DNA of 64,000 nucleotides from Flagellimonas maritima (GTDB lineage Bacteria; Bacteroidota; Bacteroidia; Flavobacteriales; Flavobacteriaceae), in NCBI RefSeq assembly GCF_003269425.1, contig NZ_CP030104.1:1793501-1857500 (forward strand), read 5' to 3'. How positions within the stretch are numbered: position 1 is the first letter of the stretch; each line of letters starts with the position of its first letter. The notes under the pieces are model-generated. The model was not told the DNA's origin. It searched no databases and was given only the letters and a program-made list of their open reading frames with translations. Positions 44,108 to 52,244 of the stretch are shown piece after piece. The position numbers and the translations under genes were made by a program.

Positions 44108-45010
44108 TTACATCCATTCCTTTGGGTTTCGTAATACTTCAACCAATCTTTCTTCTTCACTTCCTTTTTCTGGATGATGGTCATATTTCCATTGTACATG
44201 TGGGGGAAGACTCATTAAAATACTTTCAATACGTCCATTTGTTTTTAATCCGAACAAGGTTCCTTTGTCGTGAACAAGATTAAACTCCACATACCTTCCC
44301 CGTCTAACTTCTTGCCAGTCTCTTTGTTTTTTAGTGTATGGAAGCCCTTTTCTTTTTAAAACAATCGGTATATATGCCTGTAAGAAGCTATCACCTACTT
44401 CAGTGACAAAGTTATACCAATCCTTCATGGTCATGGCGTCGGTTGCTTTACAATAATCAAAAAAAAGTCCGCCGAGCCCTCTTGCTTCGTTGCGATGGGA
44501 GTTCCAGAAATAATCATCACAGCGTTTTTTATAATTGGAATAGAAGTCAGGATTGTGGTTGTCGCATGCTTTTTTGCAAATGGCATGAAAGTGTTTCCCA
44601 TCTTCTTCGAATAAATAATATGGAGTAAGGTCTTGACCGCCCCCAAACCATTGGTCAATGCTATTTCCGTTCTTATCATACATTTCAAAATACCGCCAAT
44701 TGGCGTGAACGGTCGGCACCATTGGATTTTTAGGGTGTAAAACCAAACTCAGTCCACAAGCAAAAAAATCAGCATTTTCAACATTAAAATATTGCTGCAT
44801 ACTTTTTGGCAGTTCTCCGTGCACACCAGAAATGTTGACCCCTCCTTTTTCAAAAATAGCTCCGTTTTCTATGACACGTGTTCTACCACCCCCGCCCTCG
44901 GGACGTTTCCAAATGTCCTCTTGGAATTTGGCTTTCCCATCAACTTCTTCAAGCTCATTTGTAATGGTATCTTGAAGGGTTTGTATATATGAGTAGAATT
45001 TATCTTTCAT
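44108..45010 (-). CDS. hemF: Oxygen-dependent coproporphyrinogen III oxidase
   Basis: Converts coproporphyrinogen III to protoporphyrinogen IX with O2. The 300-residue protein shows VHANWRYFEMYD, QWFGGGQDLTPYY, ARGLGGLFFDYCK, RYVEFNLVHDKGTLFGL and LMSLPPHVQWKYDH. The aerobic HemF rather than the radical-SAM HemN fits an aerobic marine organism. Its start overlaps the preceding gene by 4 bases. Confidence 0.95.
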   Translation of the reverse strand: MKDKFYSYIQTLQDTITNELEEVDGKAKFQEDIWKRPEGGGGRTRVIENGAIFEKGGVNISGVHGELPKSMQQYFNVENADFFACGLSLVLHPKNPMVPTVHANWRYFEMYDKNGNSIDQWFGGGQDLTPYYLFEEDGKHFHAICKKACDNHNPDFYSNYKKRCDDYFWNSHRNEARGLGGLFFDYCKATDAMTMKDWYNFVTEVGDSFLQAYIPIVLKRKGLPYTKKQRDWQEVRRGRYVEFNLVHDKGTLFGLKTNGRIESILMSLPPHVQWKYDHHPEKGSEEERLVEVLRNPKEWM

Positions 45011-45501
45011 GATTCATCGTTTATATGAACTAATTTGTTTTTAAAGTTAGCAAAGTTGGAATTTTCGTTCACTTTTATTGATTTTGAGGTCATTGCCGTT
45101 AAAATTATGATTGTTTCAGGAATAGTTTTATTTGAATAGTCTTTAAAAATAGATCTACCAACGGCATTATTGTGCAAATCCATCTCCTTTGCCAATTTTC
45201 GGTTAGGGAATGCATGTTCATGCCAATCCGTAATTTTTTCTGACCAGCTTAGGATTTTGATTTCATTTTTAATCCAACGATAACACTCTTTAGAAATCAA
45301 ATAATTCCAAAGGGCATGTCTAAAGGCATTGGCAGGACCGTTTTTATAGTGCGCACGACCATAATGTTGTGTGGAAATTGACAAACATTTTTTTGTGGCG
45401 GACAATGTAGGAAAAACGAACAAAGGAAATTGAAAACATAATTTGACCAAAATCCAGATATTTTTTGAATCCAGTTGCTTTAATGCCTTGATTGCATTCA
45501 T
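45007..45501 (-). CDS. DUF6973-like protein in the haem operon
   Basis: A 164-residue protein without clear signal peptide. The recognisable core is GPANAFRHALWNYLISKECY, then DWHEHAFPNRKLAKEMDLHN and NAVGRSIFKDYSNKTI. Conserved His and Asp (FRHALWN, DWHEH, MDLHNN) suggest a small metal-binding or hydrolase-like helical domain such as DUF6973. Family assignment is from pattern memory. It lies 3 bases after the GNAT gene and overlaps hemF by 4 bases, so it is firmly inside the operon; its job there is unknown. Confidence 0.6.
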   Translation of the reverse strand: MNAIKALKQLDSKNIWILVKLCFQFPLFVFPTLSATKKCLSISTQHYGRAHYKNGPANAFRHALWNYLISKECYRWIKNEIKILSWSEKITDWHEHAFPNRKLAKEMDLHNNAVGRSIFKDYSNKTIPETIIILTAMTSKSIKVNENSNFANFKNKLVHINDES

Positions 45502-45504
45502 TGT

Positions 45505-46059
45505 TTAAGTTATAGCTTTTGGATTGTGGAGTTCGTATAATTCCATGTCCAAAATTTCTCCACTACCTGTTGTGTGCACATTTGGCAAAGTCCGCTTCCA
45601 TACAAATCCGTTTTTTTCTGCAATTAGTTTGCTCGGCAAATTATTATGGTGAACTATAATCTGTAAAGTTTGTAACTTAAGCTCCCTAAAACACCACGGG
45701 ATAATTTTTTCCACACTGGTTTTTATAATCCCCCTTCCCTCAAAGCGATAGCTAATACAATAGGCCAACTCCCCTTGGCCTTCTGTTTTTTTAAGCTCTT
45801 TTACATAGAGCAGGCCAATAATAGACCTATTGGTATTTTCTTTTATGGTAAATAGGAATTCTTCATTGCGCATAAATTCCTTAACCTTTTTGCCAACAAA
45901 CAATTCGGCCAAGGTGGGTGTTAGGTTTTGTTGCAAGGTTTGAGGAAAATATGATTTAAATCGTTCCGAATTTGAAACCATAAGGTCACAAAGTCTCCAA
46001 GCATCCTTTTCTTGAATGGGACTGATACTATAGTTTTCAAAATCGATTTGCATCATCAA
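45505..46059 (-). CDS. GNAT-family N-acetyltransferase, RimJ/RimL type
   Basis: A 184-residue acetyl-CoA-dependent transferase. Motifs: EKDAWRLCDLMVSNSERF at the start, RSIIGLLYVKELKKTEGQGE and LAYCISYRFEGRGIIKTSVE (motif A with RFEGRGI), LQIIVHHNNLPSKLIAEKNG. This pattern fits enzymes acetylating N-terminal or small amino substrates. Placed 5 bases after hemE in the haem operon; substrate unknown. Confidence 0.85.
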   Translation of the reverse strand: MMMQIDFENYSISPIQEKDAWRLCDLMVSNSERFKSYFPQTLQQNLTPTLAELFVGKKVKEFMRNEEFLFTIKENTNRSIIGLLYVKELKKTEGQGELAYCISYRFEGRGIIKTSVEKIIPWCFRELKLQTLQIIVHHNNLPSKLIAEKNGFVWKRTLPNVHTTGSGEILDMELYELHNPKAIT

Positions 46060-46064
46060 TAAAG

Positions 46065-47090
46065 CTATTCGGTATACTCTTTTACGGCATCAATAAAAGC
46101 TCTTGCATTTTCGACAGGTATATGAGGAAGGATGCCATGACCCAAATTCACCACATATTTGTCCTTACCAAATTCACGAATCATTTGATCGACCATTTTT
46201 TTGATGGTTTCTGGTGGGGAAAGTAATCGTGCAGGATCAAAATTGCCTTGCAGTGTTATATTTCCTCCCGTTAAATATCTAGCATTTTGTGCGGAACAAG
46301 TCCAATCAACACCCAATGCCGATGCACCTGATTGTGCCATTTCTTTTAGCGCAAACCAGCAACCTTTTCCAAAAACGATGACGGGTGCATCATCTTTAAG
46401 CGCATCTACGATTTGCTGAATATATTGAAAGGAAAATTCTTGATAATCCACTGGCGATAACATTCCTCCCCAAGAATCAAAAACCTGAACGGCATTTACA
46501 CCCGCTCTTACCTTAGCTTTTAAATAAGCAATTGTAGTGTCCGTAATTTTTTGAAGTAGTTGATGAGCAGCTTCTGGTTGGGTAAAACAAAATCCGCGGG
46601 CCTTATCGAAACTTTTACTTCCCTGCCCTTCTACGCAATAACAAAGTATGGTCCATGGTGAGCCTGCAAAACCAATCAATGGAATTTCATCTTGCAACTT
46701 TTCTTTGGTCATTGTAATCGCATTCAAAACGTATCCCAATGATTCTTCAATATTTGGAATGATGACCCTATCTAAATCTTTTGGAGATTTAATGGGATTT
46801 GGTAAATAAGGACCAAAGTTAGGTTTCATCTCTACCTCAATATTCATGGCTTGCGGAATAACCAAAATATCACTGAAGAGTATGGCTGCATCCATTCCAT
46901 ACCGGCGAATGGGCTGGACAGTTATTTCCGAAGCCAATTCTGGAGTCTGGCATCGGGTAAAGAAATCGTATTTTGCTTTCAATTCCATAAATTCAGGAAG
47001 ATATCGTCCAGCTTGGCGCATCATCCAAACGGGGGGTCTATCTACAATTTCACCTTTTAGAGCTCTTAGGAACAGGTCATTTTTAATCAT
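46065..47090 (-). CDS. hemE: Uroporphyrinogen decarboxylase
   Basis: Removes four carboxyls from uroporphyrinogen III to give coproporphyrinogen III. 341 residues with the N-terminal signature [30 protein letters not shown] (catalytic Asp), [10 protein letters not shown], and the C-terminal GNFDPARLL and [18 protein letters not shown]. Overlaps the end of hemD by 8 bases. Confidence 0.96.
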   Translation of the reverse strand: MIKNDLFLRALKGEIVDRPPVWMMRQAGRYLPEFMELKAKYDFFTRCQTPELASEITVQPIRRYGMDAAILFSDILVIPQAMNIEVEMKPNFGPYLPNPIKSPKDLDRVIIPNIEESLGYVLNAITMTKEKLQDEIPLIGFAGSPWTILCYCVEGQGSKSFDKARGFCFTQPEAAHQLLQKITDTTIAYLKAKVRAGVNAVQVFDSWGGMLSPVDYQEFSFQYIQQIVDALKDDAPVIVFGKGCWFALKEMAQSGASALGVDWTCSAQNARYLTGGNITLQGNFDPARLLSPPETIKKMVDQMIREFGKDKYVVNLGHGILPHIPVENARAFIDAVKEYTE

Positions 47091-48192
47091 GTTTCTTAAA
47101 ATATTTTATAGCTTGAACCAACAAATTTTCTATTGTTGGCTTGTTGGCAATTATAATTTGATCCGTATACTTTTTAGCTTCAGTGGCAGTGGTATTGCCA
47201 ATACAGAAAGCCAAGCTTTTTGAGATACTATTTTCTTGTATGTAACTTTTTATACCACTTGGACTAAAAAAAAGGATGCCATTAAATACGCGATCAAATC
47301 TTCTTGGAATCAAATGGGTTTTATAAATCTTAACTTCTGTATACCGAACATTATTTTTTGATAGGATATTAGGCAATTCTTCTCTTCTTAAGTTCCCACA
47401 TAAGAACAAAAACTTCTCATTTTGATGTTTTTTAATAATAAAATCACCTAAATCCAAGGCATTTTCAGTAGTAGCAATAATTTTTAACCCATTTTCTTCC
47501 AATACTGCTTTGGTCTTTTCACCGACGCAAAAAGCATTGCATTCGGACATGTCCAGTTTTTTAGAATACTTCAAAAAGGCTTTTACGGCATTTTTACTGG
47601 TGAAAATATAATTTTGAAAATTATTGGGGATAGGTACATCCAAAAATTCAATATCCAATGCATTATATTCCACCAAACCCAGTCCAGAATGGAGAAATAA
47701 TTCTTTTTGTGAGGGGGAAAGTATTTTAGTGGAGAGCACTGTTATACTGCTCCCTCTACTTAAGGTGAGGGATGGGGTGAGGTGTTTTTTCGTGTTCTCG
47801 CTATGTTTTTTTAAATGTTCTTTACGTTCACTAGCGTAGGATTCTTGTTTTTCTTTGGCAGCTATAATATACTGAAATACGATATCAACATTTTCAAAAA
47901 CCATTCTATTCTCAAAACGTAAAATTTTATAGCCTAAGCTTTGTAAGTGAATGTCCCTCCTTCTGTCCTTTTCAGCTTGATTTATTTGTTTGTGATACTC
48001 GCCATCCAATTCAATTATTATTCCATATTCAACACAAAAGAAATCTACAATATAACTTTTTATTGGGTGTTGTCTTCTAAATTTCAGATTTTTAAGTTTA
48101 CGATTTCGAAGGTGGCTCCAAAGCTTTTTTTCAGCCTTAGTTTGATTTTTGCGTAATAATCTTGCTATTTGAATTTTATTGTTCATCCCCAC
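47083..48192 (-). CDS. hemD: DUF559 endonuclease-like domain fused to uroporphyrinogen-III synthase
   Basis: Two unrelated parts in one 369-residue frame. Residues ~1-110 are a complete DUF559 domain (Vsr/restriction-endonuclease fold): [33 protein letters not shown] with Asp 50, [10 protein letters not shown] with Glu 61 and Asp 63, and GYKILRFEN. Residues ~120-149 ([10 protein letters not shown] to TLSRGSS) are a linker encoded by the element's terminal repeat. From ~150 the HemD synthase begins ([56 protein letters not shown]), closing the tetrapyrrole ring with D-ring inversion. The listed start is GTG at 48192; ATG at 48186 is more likely. The original hemD start was probably the GTG at 47739, still available for internal initiation. 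Confidence 0.85.
   Translation of the reverse strand: MGMNNKIQIARLLRKNQTKAEKKLWSHLRNRKLKNLKFRRQHPIKSYIVDFFCVEYGIIIELDGEYHKQINQAEKDRRRDIHLQSLGYKILRFENRMVFENVDIVFQYIIAAKEKQESYASERKEHLKKHSENTKKHLTPSLTLSRGSSITVLSTKILSPSQKELFLHSGLGLVEYNALDIEFLDVPIPNNFQNYIFTSKNAVKAFLKYSKKLDMSECNAFCVGEKTKAVLEENGLKIIATTENALDLGDFIIKKHQNEKFLFLCGNLRREELPNILSKNNVRYTEVKIYKTHLIPRRFDRVFNGILFFSPSGIKSYIQENSISKSLAFCIGNTTATEAKKYTDQIIIANKPTIENLLVQAIKYFKKHD
47746..47749. repeat. Target-site duplication, hemD side
   Basis: ACTG on the plus strand (CAGT in gene sense) directly abuts the left end of the DUF559 element and matches the copy at 48221-48224. Confidence 0.55.
47750..47782. repeat. Left terminal inverted repeat of the DUF559 element
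   Basis: CTCCCTCTAC-TTAA-GGTGAGGG followed by ATGGGGTGAGG. The internal palindrome is weaker than in the right copy. Confidence 0.65.
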
Positions 48193-48220
48193 TCCCTAAC
48201 CCTCTCCCCCGGGAGAGGGA
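48187..48220. repeat. Right terminal inverted repeat of the DUF559 element
   Basis: CCCCACTCCCTAACCCTCTC followed by CCCCGGGAGAGGGA; contains the palindrome CCCTCTCCC-CCGGGAGAGGG, which encodes the last residues of HemC and its TAG stop. Confidence 0.7.
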
Positions 48221-49140
48221 ACTGTTTCTTGATTATTTCTAATAGCTTTCATTAGTCTATCTCCGCCCATTTCCAATAGCTCTTTGGCACAAGCCTTTCC
48301 AAAACCACTTGAATCGGTTAAGTCACTACTTTTCTTAATTGCAACCTTTTGTTTGCCATCCAAGGAAAAAACTGATCCTTCAAAATAAATCGATTGATTT
48401 TTTATTTGTGCTAAAGCTCCGATGGGAGCAGTACAACCGCCCTCAAGTGTTCTTAAAAAATCACGTTCAATTGCAGTTGTTATCTCAGAATCCTGATGAT
48501 TAAGCTTATGTGAGGCCTCCTTTGAAAACGCATCTTTCTCCAGGGCCACTACCAACATTGCTCCTTGAGCGGGCGCGGGTATCATCCAGTCCAGTTCTAA
48601 AGCATCTTTGGGCAATAGTTTAATGCGTTCCAATCCAGCCTGTGCAAAAATGGCCCCTTGCCAATCATTTTCGATAAGTTTTAAAATTCTCGAATTTACG
48701 TTGCCCCTCAAATCCACTATGTTATGATGCGGATATTTATGCAACCATTGTGCTTTTCTCCGTAAGCTACCTGTGGCAATGGTAGCTATGTTTTCAGATT
48801 CTAGAAAATCCAATCCTTTGTGAACCAGAATATCATTGGTTACGGCACGTTCCAAAACTGCGGTTTGTACAATGCCTTTCGGCAATTGTGTAGGGACGTC
48901 CTTCATGGAATGTACCGCAATATCTATTTGACCTTTTAGTAGTGCAACATCCAACGTCTTGGTGAAGATTCCTGTAATCCCTAGTTCGTAGAGTGGTTTG
49001 TCCAAGATCTGATCCCCTGTTGATTTTATTGGAATCAAAGTCGTATCATGCCCTAATGCTTCCAGTTTTTGCTGTACTGTGGTCGCTTGCCACAACGCCA
49101 ATTCGCTATCGCGGGTTCCGATTCGTATGATTTTGCTCAT
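48196..49140 (-). CDS. hemC: Hydroxymethylbilane synthase (porphobilinogen deaminase)
   Basis: Polymerises four porphobilinogens into hydroxymethylbilane. 314 residues with IRIGTRDSELALWQATTVQQ, SMKDVPTQLPKG, TGSLRRKAQW, APAQGAMLVVALE and the dipyrromethane-cofactor Cys in LEGGCTAPIGA. The last residues, PSPGGEG, are encoded by the DUF559 element; the ancestral end was most likely ...NNQETV. The tail is short and unlikely to harm the enzyme. Overlaps the hemA stop by 4 bases (ATGA). Confidence 0.95.
   Translation of the reverse strand: MSKIIRIGTRDSELALWQATTVQQKLEALGHDTTLIPIKSTGDQILDKPLYELGITGIFTKTLDVALLKGQIDIAVHSMKDVPTQLPKGIVQTAVLERAVTNDILVHKGLDFLESENIATIATGSLRRKAQWLHKYPHHNIVDLRGNVNSRILKLIENDWQGAIFAQAGLERIKLLPKDALELDWMIPAPAQGAMLVVALEKDAFSKEASHKLNHQDSEITTAIERDFLRTLEGGCTAPIGALAQIKNQSIYFEGSVFSLDGKQKVAIKKSSDLTDSSGFGKACAKELLEMGGDRLMKAIRNNQETVPSPGGEG
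48221..48224. repeat. Target-site duplication, hemC side
   Basis: ACTG on the plus strand (CAGT in gene sense) directly abuts the right end of the DUF559 element. Confidence 0.55.
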
Positions 49141-50393
49141 TTTGAACCGATTTCTAACTGAAAAACTTTTTGGATGAGTTCCAGACTATCTTCGGTATCA
49201 ACCTCGGAACTCTTTAAATGGTTGGCAAACTGCTTGGTTATCTTTTGAATGATGCGTTCCGAAATGATTTCTGCCTGATCTTCGTTAAAATCGGATATTT
49301 TTCTGGAATGAAAGTCGATTTCCTCTGCTTTCATCGTTTTAAGTTTTTCCTTGAGCGCATTGATTACTGGAGCAAACTTTCTTGTCTCCAACCATTTTAA
49401 AAATTCTCCCCTTACCTGATCGATTATTTTCTCTGCTTTGGGAACAAATTCTTTTCTCTTGTTTAAGGTGTCATCGGTAATTTGGGAAAGTTGGTCCAAG
49501 TGAACCAAGGAAACATTTTCAAGCTCCAAAACATCATTGGATACATTTTTGGGAACGGAAAGATCCAAAATAAGAAGGGGCTTTTTTGTATAGATCAAAG
49601 CTTTTGAGATAGTGGGCAGTTGTGCGCCCGTAGCAACAACAAAGATATCGGCCCGTCTAATTTCAGTTTGTAGATCACCATAGTCTTTTACGGTTAAATC
49701 AAACTTTCCTGCAATGACCTCAGCTTTCTCACGGGTTCTATTAATGAGCGTGATCTGGGAATTTTTGGAGTGTTTTACGAGATTTTCACAGGTGTTCCTA
49801 CCGATTTTCCCAGTACCAAAGAGCAGGATATTTTTTTCTGATATGTCAGGAACTTTGTTTAGAATATATCTTACAGAAGCAAATGCTACAGAAGTGGCAC
49901 CAGAAGAGAGTTCTGTTTCGTTTTTTATACGCTTGCTGGCTTGGATAACTGCATTGCACAAACGTTCCAGGAACGGATTGGCCATTTCGTGCTTTTTGGA
50001 ACGAAAAAAACCTTGCTTTATCTGGCTAATTATTTCAAAATCACCTAAAATTTGACTATCCAAACCAGTTCCCACTCTAAAAATGTGGGAAATAGCATCA
50101 TGATTTTTATAGACGTAGGCAACCTCCTGAAATTCTTCCACACTGCCTTGGGTATGGTCGCAGAGCATCTTTATGAGTTGATAGGGATGTTGGGCAAAAC
50201 CATATAGTTCGGTTCTGTTGCAAGTAGAAATTGCCAAAAGTCCATCAATATCCTGTTCCTTGGCTTGCACCATTATTTTGTCAATCGCAGGAACATCCAA
50301 ACTAAATTTCCCCCTTATTTCAGCATCAGCTTTTTTGTAGCTGAGCCCAATGGCATAAAAAGAGTTGTGTTTGGAAATATGGTAATTCCTCAT
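49137..50393 (-). CDS. hemA: Glutamyl-tRNA reductase
   Basis: First committed step of C5-route haem synthesis: reduces Glu-tRNA to glutamate-1-semialdehyde with NADPH. Shows FYAIGLSYKKADAEIRGKF, the catalytic Cys in STCNRTELYG, LDSQILGDFEIISQIK, and the NADPH loop LLFGTGKIGRNTCENL. From ATG at 50393 it is 418 residues. A longer frame from 50432 exists but would start upstream of the predicted promoter and adds 13 unlike residues. It heads the operon hemA-C-D-E-GNAT-DUF6973-hemF. Confidence 0.93.
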   Translation of the reverse strand: MRNYHISKHNSFYAIGLSYKKADAEIRGKFSLDVPAIDKIMVQAKEQDIDGLLAISTCNRTELYGFAQHPYQLIKMLCDHTQGSVEEFQEVAYVYKNHDAISHIFRVGTGLDSQILGDFEIISQIKQGFFRSKKHEMANPFLERLCNAVIQASKRIKNETELSSGATSVAFASVRYILNKVPDISEKNILLFGTGKIGRNTCENLVKHSKNSQITLINRTREKAEVIAGKFDLTVKDYGDLQTEIRRADIFVVATGAQLPTISKALIYTKKPLLILDLSVPKNVSNDVLELENVSLVHLDQLSQITDDTLNKRKEFVPKAEKIIDQVRGEFLKWLETRKFAPVINALKEKLKTMKAEEIDFHSRKISDFNEDQAEIISERIIQKITKQFANHLKSSEVDTEDSLELIQKVFQLEIGSK

Positions 50394-50412
50394 AAAGGAT
50401 ATAATCGCGACA

Positions 50413-50420
50413 CAAAAATA
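50413..50420 (-). promoter_or_regulatory. Candidate -7 element of the hemA operon
   Basis: Minus strand TATTTTTG fits TAnnTTTG. Transcription would start near 50406, just ahead of the ATG at 50393. The -33 region is weak. Confidence 0.4.
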
Positions 50421-50527
50421 GGGGTGCAACATTTTAAAAAATAACGCTAGCGGAACTATAAATAACAGCCTTTGTCCATTTATGGGTATTTTTCGGTCAA
50501 ATTCTTCAAAAACACCGCATTTATTGA

Positions 50528-50535
50528 TAAATTTG
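50528..50535 (+). promoter_or_regulatory. Candidate -7 element of the AraC regulator
   Basis: TAAATTTG fits TAnnTTTG, 66 bases ahead of the preferred ATG at 50601. No strong -33 element. Confidence 0.35.
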
Positions 50536-50600
50536 AATTATCGAAAACAATTTAGAGTCATTCTAAATAGAATTAATCATCTAAAAATTTGTATTCGGAA

Positions 50601-51479
50601 ATGGAAAATGTCGCCAAAGGTTCATATAAGGAAATTTTATTGGAAGAAGGATTTTATATACTTAAAATTCAGAACGATACAGAAGATATAAAGAGAATAG
50701 AAAGAGAAATCAATAGCTCGTTCATTCAATTTCATTTTTGCCTAAAAGGGAAGTCCCAGTTTTATTTTAACGATGGGCAATACCATCTTGAAGTGTCCGA
50801 AGAAAACTCGCTCTTGCTTTACAATACCCAAAAAGATTTGCCTTTACATTTAAATGTATCCCCAGATACGTGGTTATTGTCCATAATTATGACGATAAGG
50901 AAATTCCATTCGCTTTTTTCCAACGAGGCAGATTATATCCCTTTTTTAAGTGAAGGGAACAAAGAAAAGAAATACTATTCCCAAGAGGCGGTTTCTCCAG
51001 CAATAGCAGTAGTCTTGAGCCAGTTGATGAACTATAACCTGCACCCCTCCATAAAAGAGCTGTACGTAAAGGGGAAGGTGTATGAATTAATTTCCCTGTA
51101 TTTTAACAAAACCCAGAACGCAGATTTGGAACAGTGCCCTTTTTTAGCGGATGAAGAGAACGTAAGGCGCTTAAAAATGGCAAAGGAAATCATGATTTCC
51201 AGAATGTCCGAACCACCCACTTTGGCGGAACTTTCCAAGGAAATAGGACTTAGTCTAAAGAAATTAAAGGAAGGTTTCAAACAGATTTACGGGGATTCCG
51301 TTTATGGCTTTTTGTTTGATTATAAAATGGAATATGCAAGAAAAATGTTAGAGACCGGAAGCCATAATGTCAATGAAGTAGGTTTACGTGTAGGGTACAG
51401 CACGGCAAGCCATTTTATTGCATCGTTCAAGAAGAAATATGGGACCACACCAAAAAAATATTTAATTTCAAATGCTTAA
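50601..51479 (+). CDS. AraC-family regulator divergent from the haem operon
   Basis: A 292-residue regulator. The N-terminal half is a cupin-like sensor (SSFIQFHFCLKGKSQFYFND, SLLLYNTQKDLPLHLNV). The last ~95 residues are the AraC DNA-binding domain (PPTLAELSKEIGLSLKKLKE, VNEVGLRVGYSTASHFIASF, KKKYGTTPKKYL). A TTG at 50589 would add four residues; ATG 50601 is preferred. It is divergent from hemA with ~200 bases between. Such pairings suggest control of haem or iron functions, but ligand and targets are not shown by sequence. Confidence 0.88.
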   Translation: MENVAKGSYKEILLEEGFYILKIQNDTEDIKRIEREINSSFIQFHFCLKGKSQFYFNDGQYHLEVSEENSLLLYNTQKDLPLHLNVSPDTWLLSIIMTIRKFHSLFSNEADYIPFLSEGNKEKKYYSQEAVSPAIAVVLSQLMNYNLHPSIKELYVKGKVYELISLYFNKTQNADLEQCPFLADEENVRRLKMAKEIMISRMSEPPTLAELSKEIGLSLKKLKEGFKQIYGDSVYGFLFDYKMEYARKMLETGSHNVNEVGLRVGYSTASHFIASFKKKYGTTPKKYLISNA

Positions 51480-51488
51480 ACAGCAAAT

Positions 51489-52244
51489 ATGAAATTTTAT
51501 TTAATAGTCCCTTTTATCTTTTGTTCAATACTATTTGTAAATGCGCAAGAAAACCCCACTCCAGAAGATGTTCCAAAACCTCCGGAACTTGTTTTAGTAT
51601 TTAGCAAGACGACAGGCTATCGCCATAAATCCATAGAAAAAGGTGTTGAAACTTTAAGAAAATTGGGAAGGGAGAACGGTTTTATTGTATTGCAGACGGA
51701 AAGCTCATCTGACTTTAATCCACAGAACTTAAACAACTATAGATTAGTAATATTCCTCAATACCACAAAGGAAGTTTTGGATGATGTTCAGCAAAAAGCT
51801 TTTGAGAAATATATTAGGAATGAGGGGAGTTTTATGGGAATACATGCTGCCACAGATACCGAATACGACTGGCCTTGGTACGGAAAGTTGGTAGGAGCTT
51901 ATTTTGAAAGCCATCCGAACGACCCCAATATTATAAATGCGAAAATCGATGTCCTAAACAGAGAACATCCTTCCACAGCGCACTTGAACGACACATGGAA
52001 GCGCAGTGATGAATGGTATAATTACAAAAATTTAAATCCTGATGTTTCTGTTTTGCTCAACTTGGACGAAACCAGTTATGAAGGTGGAAAAAACGGCAAA
52101 AATCATCCTATTGCTTGGTTCCATGAATTTGATGGTGCCCGTGCATATTATACTGGCGGCGGCCATAGCAAAGCTTCTTTTGATGAGCCAGACTTTCAAC
52201 AGCACCTACTGGGAGCGATAGAATGGTGTCTAGGGAGAAAGTAA
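51489..52244 (+). CDS. ThuA-domain exported protein
   Basis: A 251-residue protein with signal peptide (KFYLIVPFIFCSILFVNAQ). The ThuA (trehalose-utilisation, class I amidotransferase-like) fold is seen in ELVLVFSKTTGYRHKSIEKG, FMGIHAATDTEYDWPWYGKL, EWYNYKNLNP and ARAYYTGGGHSKASF. Family members are linked to sugar or keto-sugar metabolism in the periplasm; the reaction is unclear. Starts 9 bases after the AraC gene and overlaps the convergent DUF1460 gene by 15 bases. Confidence 0.85.
   Translation: MKFYLIVPFIFCSILFVNAQENPTPEDVPKPPELVLVFSKTTGYRHKSIEKGVETLRKLGRENGFIVLQTESSSDFNPQNLNNYRLVIFLNTTKEVLDDVQQKAFEKYIRNEGSFMGIHAATDTEYDWPWYGKLVGAYFESHPNDPNIINAKIDVLNREHPSTAHLNDTWKRSDEWYNYKNLNPDVSVLLNLDETSYEGGKNGKNHPIAWFHEFDGARAYYTGGGHSKASFDEPDFQQHLLGAIEWCLGRK

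Larger units (their letters stand above)
47750..48220 (-). mobile_element. DUF559 element inserted between hemC and hemD
   Basis: A 471-base segment containing only the DUF559 ORF and two terminal repeats in inverted orientation. The plus-strand left end begins CTCCCTCTACTTAAGGTGAG; the right end, read from the minus strand, begins TCCCTCTCCCGGGGGAGAGG. It is flanked by CAGT on both sides. Deleting the element plus one CAGT rejoins ...GAAACAGTATAACAGTG..., giving hemC a TAA stop and hemD a GTG start two bases later. This is strong internal evidence for a clean insertion. No transposase is encoded, so it may move in trans or by the DUF559 nuclease itself. Confidence 0.75.

Noticed and set aside
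47083..48192. Restriction-modification system, because of the DUF559 nuclease-like domain
   Set aside because: No methyltransferase or specificity subunit in the surrounding haem operon; the terminal repeats indicate an element instead.
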